Origin: AWTP1-13 sp033764875
Lineage (GTDB): Bacteria; Pseudomonadota; Alphaproteobacteria; Rhizobiales; Hyphomicrobiaceae
Length of the DNA: 64,000 nucleotides
Assembly: GCA_033764875.1 (NCBI GenBank)
Contig: JANRIO010000053.1
Coordinates: 6,762 to 70,761, forward strand
Reading direction: 5' to 3'
Shown: positions 17,070 to 25,732 of the stretch, piece after piece
Layout: the number at the start of each line of letters is the position of its first letter
Position numbering within the stretch: the stretch's first letter is position 1
Position numbers and translations under genes: made by a program
The notes under the pieces: generated by a model
The model's input: the letters and a program-made list of their open reading frames with translations, nothing else
The model's database searches: none
Told to the model about the DNA's origin: nothing

Positions 17070-17941
17070 CACACGCGATCCACCTTGACCTTGCCGAACA
17101 GCCCCGCGGGCAGCACCAGCAGCGTCAGGATGATGATGATGAAGGCCACCGCATCCTTGTAGTTGGTGCTGAGGTAGCCGGCGCTCAGCTTCTCCACGAT
17201 GCCGACCATGAGGCCGCCGGCGACGGCGCCGAGCGGGTTGCCCATGCCGCCCAGCATGGCGCCGGCAAAGCCCTTCAGGGCCAGCAGCGTGCCGACCTCG
17301 ACGCTGGTCGGCGAGATCGGCGTGATCAGGATGCCGGCGATGGCGCCGATGCCCGCCGAGAGCGCGAAGGACAGCGCCATCATGCGCTGCGTGTTGATGC
17401 CGACGAGCTCGGCCGCAAGCCGGTTGGAGGCCACCGCCGTGATCGCCTTGCCGGCAAGCGTATGGCCGAAGAACAGCCACAGGCCCACGAAGATGGCGCA
17501 GGCGCCCGCCAGCACCCACAGGCTCTGCGGCAGGATGGTGGCGTCGAGCACGCGGATCGGCTCGTCGCCGGAGAAGGCCTGGAAGCGGTGGAAGCGCTTG
17601 TCGAAGACGAGCTGCGCCACGCCCTTGATGAAGATCGAGGCGCCGATGGTGATGATGATCAGGTTGACGACGCTGGCGCCGCGCGCGGGCTCCACCGCCA
17701 GCTTGTTCAGCGCCAGGCCGACCAGCACCGCCACGACGATGGCAAGCAGCGCCGCCAGCGGCAGCGGCACGCCGGCGGCGTTGACGAAGAATGTCACCAT
17801 GCCGCCCAGCATCACGAACTCGCCCTGCGCGAAGTTCACGACGTCGGAGGCGTTGTAGATGATGGTGAAGCCGAGCGCGACCATGGCATAGACCGCGCCC
17901 TCCGTAAGGCCCGAGAACAGGAACTGCAGGAATTGCGACAT
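17069..17941 (-). CDS. livH: Branched-chain amino-acid-type ABC permease LivH
   Basis: 290 aa, about eight helices. GLTEGAVYAMVALGFTIIYN and VNFAQGEFVMLGGM at the N-terminus, the coupling-helix region around AVASNRLAAELVGI, and GFAGAMLGGMGNPLGAVAGG are family hallmarks. First of the four permease/ATPase genes. The binding-protein gene lies 115 nt upstream, across two palindromes. Confidence 0.94.
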   Translation of the reverse strand: MSQFLQFLFSGLTEGAVYAMVALGFTIIYNASDVVNFAQGEFVMLGGMVTFFVNAAGVPLPLAALLAIVVAVLVGLALNKLAVEPARGASVVNLIIITIGASIFIKGVAQLVFDKRFHRFQAFSGDEPIRVLDATILPQSLWVLAGACAIFVGLWLFFGHTLAGKAITAVASNRLAAELVGINTQRMMALSFALSAGIGAIAGILITPISPTSVEVGTLLALKGFAGAMLGGMGNPLGAVAGGLMVGIVEKLSAGYLSTNYKDAVAFIIIILTLLVLPAGLFGKVKVDRV

Positions 17942-17969
17942 CAGGGCTCGGGCTCAGCGTGCTCTTTTC

Positions 17970-18000
17970 TCCCTCTCCCCATGAATCATGGGGAGAGGGA
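17970..18000. repeat. Palindrome of the CCTCTCCCC family
   Basis: 14-bp arms starting TCCCTCTCCCCATG with a 3-nt centre. Lies between the liv binding-protein stop and livH. Related palindromes recur at 18018 and around 33.8-34.2 kb. Confidence 0.7.
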
Positions 18001-18017
18001 ATTTGCGCCGTCTTCTC

Positions 18018-18043
18018 CCTCTCCCCGCAAGGGCGGGGAGAGG
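18018..18043. repeat. Second CCTCTCCCC-family palindrome
   Basis: 11-bp arms CCTCTCCCCGC / GCGGGGAGAGG with a 4-nt loop, 14 nt from the binding-protein stop. Could act as a partial terminator or mRNA 3'-end stabiliser for the binding-protein cistron. Confidence 0.65.
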
Positions 18044-18056
18044 CAATGTCGCTCTC

Positions 18057-19223
18057 TCAATCCTTCATGATCTCCCAGTCGCGGTTCCTGATCTCGAGCA
18101 TGCGGAACGCGGTGAGGTCGAGGCCCATGTGGTCGCTCGGGCTCATGTTGACGAGGCCGCCGGTGCCCATGAACTTCTTGGTCTGCTCGATGGCGTCGCG
18201 GATCTTGGCGGGCTCGGTGGAGTTCGCCCGCTTGATCGCCTCGACCAGGATGTTGAGCGCATCGTACGCGTGGCCGCCGAAGGTCGAGACCGGCGTCTTG
18301 GTCGTTTCCTCGTAGGCCTTCTTGTAGGCGACGACGACGGGCTTCTGCGGATCGCTGTCGGGCAGCTTCTCGGCCACCAGCAGCGCGGCAGCGACGATGC
18401 GCACGCCGTTGGCCGCGTCACCGGCAAGGTCGATGAACTGCTTGGAGGCGACGCCGTGGCTCTGGTAGAGCGGCACCGTGATGCCGAGCTGGCGGTAGTT
18501 GCGCGTGACGATGGCCGGGCCCTGGCTGAAGCCCGGGTTGATCACGGCCTGGATGCCGGCCGTGCCCTTGATCTTGGTCAGCTGCGCCGTCATGTCGTTG
18601 TCGGTGGGCCCGTAGGTCTCGTCCGCCAGCACCTCGATGCCGTACTTGGCCGTGACGCCCTTGCACTGGGCCTGCATGGACTTGCCGAACGCGTCCTGGC
18701 CCGAGATCATGCCGATCTTGGTGATGCCGCGCTTCTTCATGTCCTCGAAGATCTTCTCGCACGCCATCTTGTCCGTGTGCGGCGTCTTGAACACCCACTT
18801 CTTCACCGGCTCGATGATGACGACGGCCCCGCCCATGGAGATGAACGGGATCTGCGCCTCCTCGAACACGGGCACCATGGCCATGGTCTCGGCGGTGGTG
18901 GTGCCGCCGACGTGGGCAACGACCTTGTCCTCGGTGACGAGACGCTCGGCGAACTGCTTGGCCTTGCTGGGATCCGAGCCCGTGTCGTAGAGCACGAGAT
19001 CGATCTGCTTGCCCAGCACGCCGCCCTTCTTGTTGATGTCCTCGACCATCATCTTGAGGGTCTTGGCGATGGGGTCGCCGAGGAACGAGGCGGGGCCGGT
19101 GACCGCCGTCACCGAGCCGATCTTGATCTTGTCCTGGGCCATGGCGGGGGCGACGGCCGAGCTGCCCCATGCTGCAAGTGCGAGCACGGCTGCCACCGCG
19201 AGCGCGGGTGTGCGCGATTTCAT
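18057..19223 (-). CDS. Branched-chain amino-acid-type ABC substrate-binding protein (LivJ/K-like)
   Basis: 388 aa periplasmic type I binding protein. Signal peptide ending near VAPAMAQ, then IKIGSVTAVTGPASFLGDP, INKKGGVLGKQIDLVLYDTG, and FGGHAYDALNILVEAIKRA. GGGAGGAC lies just upstream of the ATG at 19223; the frame upstream of it has no support. Delivers substrate to LivHMFG encoded downstream. Divergent from an extradiol dioxygenase gene, so an aromatic or other non-amino-acid ligand is possible. Confidence 0.9.
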   Translation of the reverse strand: MKSRTPALAVAAVLALAAWGSSAVAPAMAQDKIKIGSVTAVTGPASFLGDPIAKTLKMMVEDINKKGGVLGKQIDLVLYDTGSDPSKAKQFAERLVTEDKVVAHVGGTTTAETMAMVPVFEEAQIPFISMGGAVVIIEPVKKWVFKTPHTDKMACEKIFEDMKKRGITKIGMISGQDAFGKSMQAQCKGVTAKYGIEVLADETYGPTDNDMTAQLTKIKGTAGIQAVINPGFSQGPAIVTRNYRQLGITVPLYQSHGVASKQFIDLAGDAANGVRIVAAALLVAEKLPDSDPQKPVVVAYKKAYEETTKTPVSTFGGHAYDALNILVEAIKRANSTEPAKIRDAIEQTKKFMGTGGLVNMSPSDHMGLDLTAFRMLEIRNRDWEIMKD

Positions 19224-19351
19224 GTTGTCCTCCCGAAGGTCTGTGAGACTTTTCTTTTTTTGGTCGACGCAAGCAGCGATTATCCGCAGCGTGACGCAAG
19301 CTGGCAATGCAATCCTCGCCGGCTCGTGTTACAATAATTCGGCGAGGATCA

Positions 19352-19376
19352 GGATTTTTGCAACAGATAAAAATCC
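19352..19376. promoter_or_regulatory. Inverted repeat upstream of the dioxygenase gene
   Basis: Perfect GGATTTTT / AAAAATCC arms separated by 9 nt in the divergent liv-binding-protein/dioxygenase gap. An AT-rich dyad in GC-rich DNA fits an operator; the regulator is not identifiable here. Confidence 0.35.
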
Positions 19377-19444
19377 CGGCGGCAGCGCGCCCGGCAAGAG
19401 GCTGCGACCCACCGGGGACTGAGGAAGCAGGCAGGGAGGGCGCC

Positions 19445-20473
19445 ATGCCCCAGACATCGCGCGAGCCATCGCTCCTGACGGCGCTCGGCTATGCCGGGCT
19501 CCATTCCGACCGGCTCGACGACTGGGCCGAGTACGGACCGAGGTTCCTCGGCCTCGAGCTCGTCGAGCGCACGCGCACGGCGCTGCGTTTCCGCATGGAC
19601 GACCGCAGTCAGCGCATCGTCGTGTCCAGCGAGGTGCCCTCGCAGCAGGTGTTCGGCTGGGAGGTCGCGGATGCCGGCGCGCTCGAGGCGCTCGCCGGCA
19701 GGCTCGAGGCCGCCAAGATCGCCGTCGCCAGCCTCGACCGTGCCACGGCAGCGCTGCGCGGCGTCGCGGGCGGCATCGGCTTCCGCGATCCGATGGGCAA
19801 CCGGCTCGAGGCGTTCTGGGGCGCGGAGGCGGCGGCCACGCCGTTCAAGCCCGGCCGGCCCATCTCCGGCTTCCGTACCGGCGTGCTCGGCATGGGCCAC
19901 GTGGTGATGAACGTCGAGCGCTTCGAGGACGCGCGCTGGTTCTACGAGGACGTGCTGGGCTTCCAGCTCTCCGACTACATGCTCGAGCCCTTCAAGGCTT
20001 ACTTCTTCCACATCAACGCCCGCCACCACAGCCTGGCTCTGATCGGCACCGGCAAGGCCGGCATCCATCACCTGATGATGGAGCTCTACAGTCTCGACGA
20101 CGTGGGCCAGGCCTACGACATCGCCATGCTCGATCCGCCCACGCGCGTCGGCACCACGCTCGGACGGCACACCAACGACTTCATGACCTCGTTCTACGCG
20201 CGCAGCCCCAGCGACTTCATGATCGAGTACGGCTGGGGCGGGCGCGCCCTCGACGTCGACACGTGGCAGCCGGTGGAGCTCACCTGCGGTCCGAGCCTGT
20301 GGGGGCACGAGCGCTCCTGGCTGCCGCCCGAGCAGCTGGCCGCGGCGCGCGCCGTGCGCGCCAAGGTGGCCGATGCCGGCTTGCGCGCGCCGGTGCAGGT
20401 GGTGGACGGCAACTACAATCGCATGCCGGGCGCGTGCCCCTGGTGGGACGCGGCCCGCGACGGTCGCGGCTGA
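19445..20473 (+). CDS. Extradiol ring-cleavage dioxygenase (BphC-like, VOC fold)
   Basis: 342 aa, two VOC modules as in 2,3-dihydroxybiphenyl 1,2-dioxygenases. The C-terminal module keeps the Fe(II) triad: His152 in MGHVVMNV, His208/209 in GIHHLMMEL and Glu261 in MIEYGWGG, plus conserved residues in NARHHSLAL. It should cleave a catechol-type ring next to its hydroxyls. GGGAGG precedes the ATG. Followed 45 nt later by a P450, suggesting a hydroxylation/cleavage pathway for an aromatic or steroid-like compound. Substrate unknown. Confidence 0.88.
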   Translation: MPQTSREPSLLTALGYAGLHSDRLDDWAEYGPRFLGLELVERTRTALRFRMDDRSQRIVVSSEVPSQQVFGWEVADAGALEALAGRLEAAKIAVASLDRATAALRGVAGGIGFRDPMGNRLEAFWGAEAAATPFKPGRPISGFRTGVLGMGHVVMNVERFEDARWFYEDVLGFQLSDYMLEPFKAYFFHINARHHSLALIGTGKAGIHHLMMELYSLDDVGQAYDIAMLDPPTRVGTTLGRHTNDFMTSFYARSPSDFMIEYGWGGRALDVDTWQPVELTCGPSLWGHERSWLPPEQLAAARAVRAKVADAGLRAPVQVVDGNYNRMPGACPWWDAARDGRG

Positions 20474-20518
20474 GAGGGCGCGCCCGGCGACGGTCGGCGC
20501 GCGAAAGGAGGAGGCATC

Positions 20519-21778
20519 ATGTTCCCGGCACCGGTCCCGGCCCCGCAGCGCTTTGCCAGCGAGGCGGAGGCGCGCGAGGTGGCGCGCACCTTCGACCTGC
20601 GCGCCATCGGCCCCGACTTCATCGCCAATCCCTACCCGGTCTACAATGCGCTGAGAGAGCACGCGCCGGTGAAGGCGCTGCCGGGCGGCGGCTACCTGGT
20701 CTCGCGCATCGAGGACTGCAACCTCATCTACAAGGATCCGCGCCGCTTCTCCTCCGACAAGAAGAAGGAGTTCCTGCCGAAGTTCGGCGACGGGCTGCTC
20801 TACCAGCATCACACCACGAGCCTGATCTTCAACGACCCGCCGCTGCACACGCGCGTCCGGAAGATCATCGCCGGCGCGCTCAATGCGCGCGCGGTGGCCG
20901 ACATGGAGGCGCCGATGGTGGCCCTGTGCGACCAGCTCCTCGACGCCATGGAGAGGAAGGGCGAGGCCGATCTCATCGCCGATCTCGCCGCCGCCGTGCC
21001 GATCGAGGTGATCGGCAACCTGCTCGCCATCCCGCACGAGCTGCGCCACCCCTTGCGCGACTGGTCGCTCGCCATCCTCGGCGCGCTGGAGCCGGCGCCG
21101 ACCCGGGACATGCTTGCGACCGGCGAGACGGCGGTCGCCGACTTCCTCGACTACCTGCGCCTGCTCGTCGAGGACCGCCGGCGCAGGCCCGGCGACCCCG
21201 CGCGCGACGTGCTGACCCGGCTGATCCAGGGCGAGCAGGGCGGCGAGCGGCTGTCCGAGATCGAGCTTCTGCAGAACGTCATCTTCATCCTCAATGCCGG
21301 GCACGAGACCACCACGAACCTCATCGGCAACGGCCTCTACACGCTGCTCGAGCACGCTGACGCCAAGGCCCGCCTCCTCGCCGAGCCGGGGCTGATCCAT
21401 CAGGCGGTGGAGGAGTTCCTGCGCTACGAGGCGCCCGTGCAGATCGGCAACCGCCTGGTCACGGAGGCGGTCGAGATCGGCGGCGTCGCCATGCCCGCCG
21501 GCACCTTCATCACCACCTGCATCGCCGGCGCCAACCGCGATCCGGCCGAGTTCGCCGATCCCGACACGCTCGATCTGGCGCGCGAGCCCAACCGGCACCT
21601 CGCCTTCGCGTCCGGTCCGCACTTCTGCGTCGGGCTCAACATCGCGCGCATGGAGGGGCGCATCGCCATCGGCCGCTTCCTCGCCCGCTTCCCGGGCTAC
21701 CGCTTGGCGGAACCGGCCGTGCGCGGCGGCCGCGCCCGCTTCCGCGGCTTCCTCAGCATCCCCGTTGCCCTGGGCTAG
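20519..21778 (+). CDS. Cytochrome P450
   Basis: 419 aa soluble bacterial class. I-helix ILNAGHETTTN carries the oxygen-activating acid/Thr pair, the K-helix ExxR is in EEFLRYEAP, and the haem loop FASGPHFCVG has Cys370 as thiolate ligand. Probably co-transcribed with the dioxygenase; no ferredoxin or reductase partner is present nearby. AAAGGAGG lies just before the ATG. Its stop directly abuts the stop of the convergent trpD. Confidence 0.95.
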   Translation: MFPAPVPAPQRFASEAEAREVARTFDLRAIGPDFIANPYPVYNALREHAPVKALPGGGYLVSRIEDCNLIYKDPRRFSSDKKKEFLPKFGDGLLYQHHTTSLIFNDPPLHTRVRKIIAGALNARAVADMEAPMVALCDQLLDAMERKGEADLIADLAAAVPIEVIGNLLAIPHELRHPLRDWSLAILGALEPAPTRDMLATGETAVADFLDYLRLLVEDRRRRPGDPARDVLTRLIQGEQGGERLSEIELLQNVIFILNAGHETTTNLIGNGLYTLLEHADAKARLLAEPGLIHQAVEEFLRYEAPVQIGNRLVTEAVEIGGVAMPAGTFITTCIAGANRDPAEFADPDTLDLAREPNRHLAFASGPHFCVGLNIARMEGRIAIGRFLARFPGYRLAEPAVRGGRARFRGFLSIPVALG

Positions 21779-22807
21779 CTAGCTCGCGTTGCTGACCGCG
21801 ACGAGCTTGTCGAGCGCCCGGCTCGCCGCGCCCGTGTCGATGGCGCGCGCGGCAAGCTCGGCGCCCTCCTTGAGGCTGCCCGCCCTGCCGGCCACGATGC
21901 AGGCCGCCGCCGCATTCAGGATGGCGATGTCGCGCAACGGCGTGCGCTGACCCGCGAGCACGTCGCGGATGGCTTGCGCGTTGACCGCCTCGTCGCCGCC
22001 CTTGAGGTCGGCGAGCCTCGCCGGCGGCAGGCCGGCGTCCGCCGGCGTCACCTCGAGCACGGTGACCTTGCCGCCCTTCAGCTCGGCGACGGCAGTCGCC
22101 CCCGTCGTGGTCAGCTCGTCGAGGCCGTCGTGGCCGTGCACCACCCAGACGTGCTCGGCGCCGAGGTTCTTGAGCACGTGCGCGATGGGCTCCACCCAGG
22201 CCCGCGAGAACACGCCCACCACCTGCCGCGTCACGCCGGCGGGGTTGGAGATGGGCCCCAGCAGGTTGAAGATGGTGCGGATGCCGAGCTCGGTACGGAT
22301 CGGCGCCCAGTGCTTCATGGCCGGATGATGCAGCGGCGCCCACATGAATCCGATGCCGGCCTCCGCAACGCAGCGCGACACCGCCTGCGCGGAGAGATCG
22401 ACCTTCACCCCCAGCCGCGTCAGCACGTCGGAGGCCCCCGACAGCGACGAGACGCGGCGGTTGCCGTGCTTGGCGATCTTCACCCCCGCGCCGGCCGCGA
22501 TCAGCGCGGCGCAGGTCGAGACGTTGTAGGTGCCGTGGCTGTCGCCGCCCGTGCCGACGATGTCGACGGCGCCCGCCGGCACCGCCACGCGGTTCATGCG
22601 CGCGCGCAGCATCTGCGCCGCCCCGGTGATCTCCGCAACCGTCTCGCCCCGCACGCGCAGCGCCATCAGGAAGGCGCCCATCTGCGCCGGCGTGGCGTGC
22701 CCTTCCGTCATCTCCTCGAGCGCCAGCCGGATCTCGTCCTCCGACAGCGTCGCCCCGGTCGAGACTTTCTGGATGAGCTGGCGCAGCTCCTTGGAGGCTT
22801 CGGCCAT
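21779..22807 (-). CDS. trpD: Anthranilate phosphoribosyltransferase
   Basis: 342 aa; transfers phosphoribose from PRPP to anthranilate, the second tryptophan step. GTGGDSHGTYNVST (pyrophosphate loop), KHGNRRVSSLSG and GVKVDLSA are diagnostic, and VHGHDGLDELT is conserved. The start MAEASKELRQ follows the trpG stop by 31 nt. No trpC follows: trpD ends flush against the P450 gene. Confidence 0.96.
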   Translation of the reverse strand: MAEASKELRQLIQKVSTGATLSEDEIRLALEEMTEGHATPAQMGAFLMALRVRGETVAEITGAAQMLRARMNRVAVPAGAVDIVGTGGDSHGTYNVSTCAALIAAGAGVKIAKHGNRRVSSLSGASDVLTRLGVKVDLSAQAVSRCVAEAGIGFMWAPLHHPAMKHWAPIRTELGIRTIFNLLGPISNPAGVTRQVVGVFSRAWVEPIAHVLKNLGAEHVWVVHGHDGLDELTTTGATAVAELKGGKVTVLEVTPADAGLPPARLADLKGGDEAVNAQAIRDVLAGQRTPLRDIAILNAAAACIVAGRAGSLKEGAELAARAIDTGAASRALDKLVAVSNAS

Positions 22808-22838
22808 GGCTGTCGTTCTACGTGTGGCGTGGGCTGGG

Positions 22839-23462
22839 TCAGGCGGCGCTACGCTCGCGGCGGGCGTTGGGCCGGCGCGGGGAGATCCCCGCAAGCTCGA
22901 GGAAGTTGGCAAGCAGCGCGTGGCCGTGCTCGGACGCGATGCTCTCGGGATGGAATTGCACCCCGTGCACGGGATGCGTCTTGTGCTGGAGCCCCATGAT
23001 CAGGCTGCCCGCGGCGGCCGACGTCTCGGCCGTGATGCCGAGACAGTCGGGCAGCGTCTCGCGCTCGACCACGAGCGAGTGGTAGCGCGTCACCTCGAAG
23101 CGCTTGGGCAGGCCCTTGAACAGCCCCTCGCCCTTGCTCACAATCCTCGACAGCTTGCCGTGCATGGGGGCGGGCGCGCGGATCACCCGGCCGCCGTAGA
23201 CCTGCCCGATCGCCTGGTGTCCGAGACACACGCCGAGCAGCGGGATCTGCGGTCCGGCCTTGGCGATGAGATCGAGGCAGATGCCGGCCTCGTTGGGCGT
23301 GCACGGGCCGGGCGACAGCACGATGCCCTTCGGCGCCAGCTTCATCACGCCGTCGACGCTGATCTTGTCGTTGCGGAACACCTCGCAACGTGCGCCGAGC
23401 TCGCCCAGGTAGTGGACGAGGTTGTAGGTAAAGCTGTCGTAGTTGTCGATCAGGACCAGCAT
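22839..23462 (-). CDS. trpG: Anthranilate/aminodeoxychorismate synthase glutamine amidotransferase subunit
   Basis: 207 aa class I amidotransferase that channels ammonia to TrpE or PabB. Catalytic Cys79 in GVCLGHQAIGQ, His/Glu in VQFHPESI, and the oxyanion region SPGPCTPNEAG. Located ahead of trpD in the common trpGD order. No trpE is adjacent; it may serve both folate and tryptophan synthesis with partners elsewhere. Confidence 0.94.
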   Translation of the reverse strand: MLVLIDNYDSFTYNLVHYLGELGARCEVFRNDKISVDGVMKLAPKGIVLSPGPCTPNEAGICLDLIAKAGPQIPLLGVCLGHQAIGQVYGGRVIRAPAPMHGKLSRIVSKGEGLFKGLPKRFEVTRYHSLVVERETLPDCLGITAETSAAAGSLIMGLQHKTHPVHGVQFHPESIASEHGHALLANFLELAGISPRRPNARRERSAA

Positions 23463-23685
23463 GGTGCAAAGCTTGTAGCAGCCGCCCGGGCCCGGTCAAG
23501 GCGGCCCCGGCCGGGACGCCCCGGCGCGAGGGCAGCCGCCGCGTTGCCGCAGCCCTCCCCGGCCTGTAGTCTCGCATCCCTGCAGGCTGCGGGCCGCCGC
23601 CGGCGCCGGGACGGCCGGCCCTGCGGCGTAGGCCCGCTCTCGCCGATCATCAGCACCCGCTCGCGCCAAGCCTTTGAGCCCGCCC

Positions 23686-24609
23686 ATGCCCGTTCTCGCG
23701 CGTGTCGCCCTTGCCGTTGTGTGCATCGCCGTCGCAGCCGAGCTGATCTGCCGCTTCGGCGTCGGGCTCGGCGATCCGCCCCTGTTCCGCATCGACTCCG
23801 ACATCGAGTACCTTGCCGCGCCCTCGCGCTGCCATCAGCGCTTCGGCAACAGCGTCTGCTTCAACAGCCTCTCGATGCGCGCCGAGGAGCCGCCCCCGCG
23901 CGCCGCCGGCGCCGCGCGCATCCTCGTCCTCGGCGACAGCATCATCCACGGCGGCGTGCTGACCGACCAGGCCGAGCTCGCCACCAGCCTGCTGCAGAAG
24001 GGCCTCGGGCGGGAGGCCTGGGTCGGCAACGCCTCCGCGCCGTCCTGGGGCCCCGCCAATCTCCTCGCCTACACCCGCCGCTTCGGCTGGCTCCAGGCCG
24101 ATCTCGCCATCCTGGTGCTGAGCAGCCACGATCTGACGGACCTGCCCGAGTTCCGCCAGGACTACGGCGCCGACTATCCGATCCGGCCGCCCCACCTCGC
24201 GCTCGAGGAGGCCGTCACCCGCTACGGCCCGCGCGTCTTCCCGCCGCTTGCGGCGCTGTCGCCGCAGGCAACGCCGCCCCGCCGCACCTACACTGAGGAT
24301 CAGCGTACGCGCGAGGGGGTGGCGGCCCTCGCCGACCTCCTGCGCCAGATGAAGGCTGGCGCCGGCGCGGCCTACGTCGTGCTCTACCCGACCGTGACCG
24401 AGCTGGACGGCGGGCCGGCGCCCGAGCGCGCCCTCGAGATCGCCGAGATCCGCAAGCTCGGCCTCCCCTACATCGATCTCATCGGCGCCAAGACCTGGCG
24501 CAGGTCCTACTACCGCGACGACATCCACCCCAACGCCGAGGGCCAGGCGGCTCTGGCCGCTATCCTGCGCTGCCTCTGGGACGGCCGCGGCGCCGCCTGC
24601 GCGCAGTAG
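23686..24609 (+). CDS. Membrane-anchored SGNH/GDSL-type hydrolase
   Basis: 307 aa. An N-terminal helix (VLARVALAVVCIAVAAELI) is a signal anchor or uncleaved signal. The remainder is SGNH-like: nucleophile block LVLGDSIIHGG, glycine block VGNASAPSWGP, a block III read as LSSHDLTDLP (usual Asn not obvious), and the catalytic Asp-His pair in YRDDIHPNAEGQ. Probably an extracytoplasmic esterase or acyl/acetyl hydrolase acting on polysaccharide. Start is the ATG at 23686; TTG at 23674 is the alternative. Divergent from trpG. Confidence 0.75.
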   Translation: MPVLARVALAVVCIAVAAELICRFGVGLGDPPLFRIDSDIEYLAAPSRCHQRFGNSVCFNSLSMRAEEPPPRAAGAARILVLGDSIIHGGVLTDQAELATSLLQKGLGREAWVGNASAPSWGPANLLAYTRRFGWLQADLAILVLSSHDLTDLPEFRQDYGADYPIRPPHLALEEAVTRYGPRVFPPLAALSPQATPPRRTYTEDQRTREGVAALADLLRQMKAGAGAAYVVLYPTVTELDGGPAPERALEIAEIRKLGLPYIDLIGAKTWRRSYYRDDIHPNAEGQAALAAILRCLWDGRGAACAQ

Positions 24610-24688
24610 GGGCCGGGCCTCGCGTCGGACGGGCCCGCCCGCCCTGCTCGTCAAAGGGACCCGGCTCGTCCGATCGGTTGCCGACGCC

Positions 24689-24940
24689 GTGAAGCGCTCC
24701 GAGCTCGACGATTGGCTGACGCACAAGCTGCGGCCGATGTTCGCGCAGCGCACGTTGCCCATCACCGAGGACATCATGCTCAAGTGGCGCCCGCTGGTCG
24801 AGGACGGCCGCAAGGCCGGCCACACCTTCTCGCAGCCGGATCTGATCATCGCCGCGACGGCGCTGCATCGCGGCCTGACCGTGGTGACCCGCGACGCGGC
24901 GGACGATGTGCGGGCGCGCTGCCCCGTCCTCAACCCGTGG
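24689..24940 (+). pseudogene. Remnant of a VapC-type PIN-domain toxin gene
   Basis: Encodes only the C-terminal half of a VapC ribonuclease: LDDWLTHKLRPMF, then the helix with SQPDLIIAATALHRGLTVVTR and a VLNPW tail typical of the family. The N-terminal half with the first catalytic Asp (MxLLDTN...) is missing, no start with a ribosome site is evident, and the frame runs on without a nearby stop into the antisense of the next gene. No vapB antitoxin is recognisable upstream. A decayed toxin-antitoxin locus. Confidence 0.7.
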
Positions 24941-25036
24941 ACCGCCCCCCGCAGGACACCTGAAGCCGGCCGCTGCCGTAGCGCGATGGCGTCCGACCGG
25001 CCAGCGCCCACGCAGAGCCCAGATCCGGAGCCCCGC

Positions 25037-25732
25037 CTACGCTGCCGCCGCCGCCCCGCGCGCGAGCAGCTTCATCCGGTCCAGGTAGGCGGCGATGCCC
25101 GGGCGCTGCGCCAGCAGCGTCGCCCCGACCGGCGACCGCCCGAGATAGACGAGCTGCCCGGCCAGCGCGAAGTCGCACAGATAGGGACGCTCGCCCAGCA
25201 GGAAGCCGTCCCCGCGCGTCAGATCCTCGGCGGCGCCGAGCTGCCTGACCGCATCCTCGCGCACGTGCCCGGGCGTCTTTCGCGCCGTGCCCTGGCCTTC
25301 GAGCTGGCGCAGCATCCGGCGCAGGTAGAAGCGGAACATGGCGCGCCCGGCAAGGCTTCGCCCGAACACCTGCGGCACCTGGCGCCGTCCCTCCGGATCG
25401 TGCCAGTGGAAATACAGGCCCACGAAGTAGAGCGATTCATCGGCCCACTCCTCGAGCGCGTGGCACAAGGCCCGCTGGCGCGCCTCCTGCGGCAGGATCG
25501 ACGGCGATGGCGCGAGCCTCTCGAGCGCATACGCGATGTCGGTCGAGTCGACGATCATGCGCCCGTCCACCTCGAGCGCGGGCGCCTTGCCCACGCCCCC
25601 GCGACGCAGCGCCAGCAGGTTGCGCACCTGCAAGACGGAGGCCCGCTCGTAGGCGATGCCCTTGTAGTTGAGGATGGCGCGCACCTTGAGCGAGAAGGGC
25701 GACGGTGCCCAGTCATACAGCCTGTTTGACAT
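25037..25732 (-). CDS. Glutathione S-transferase-family protein
   Basis: 231 aa. N-terminal thioredoxin-like domain: YDWAPSPFSLKVRAILNYKGI with the Ser of the glutathione site, GKAPALEVDGRMIVDSTDIAYALE with the cis-Pro/Asp-Ser glutathione motif. All-helical C-terminal domain with FLLGERPYLCDFALAGQLVYL. Its start lies inside the 3' end of the GMC oxidoreductase gene (20-nt overlap), so the two are translationally linked. Substrate unknown. Confidence 0.85.
   Translation of the reverse strand: MSNRLYDWAPSPFSLKVRAILNYKGIAYERASVLQVRNLLALRRGGVGKAPALEVDGRMIVDSTDIAYALERLAPSPSILPQEARQRALCHALEEWADESLYFVGLYFHWHDPEGRRQVPQVFGRSLAGRAMFRFYLRRMLRQLEGQGTARKTPGHVREDAVRQLGAAEDLTRGDGFLLGERPYLCDFALAGQLVYLGRSPVGATLLAQRPGIAAYLDRMKLLARGAAAAA

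Noticed and set aside
24689..25729. 346-codon + strand frame continuing from the vapC fragment
   Set aside because: After VLNPW the frame is antisense to the GST gene; only the first ~84 codons resemble a protein family.
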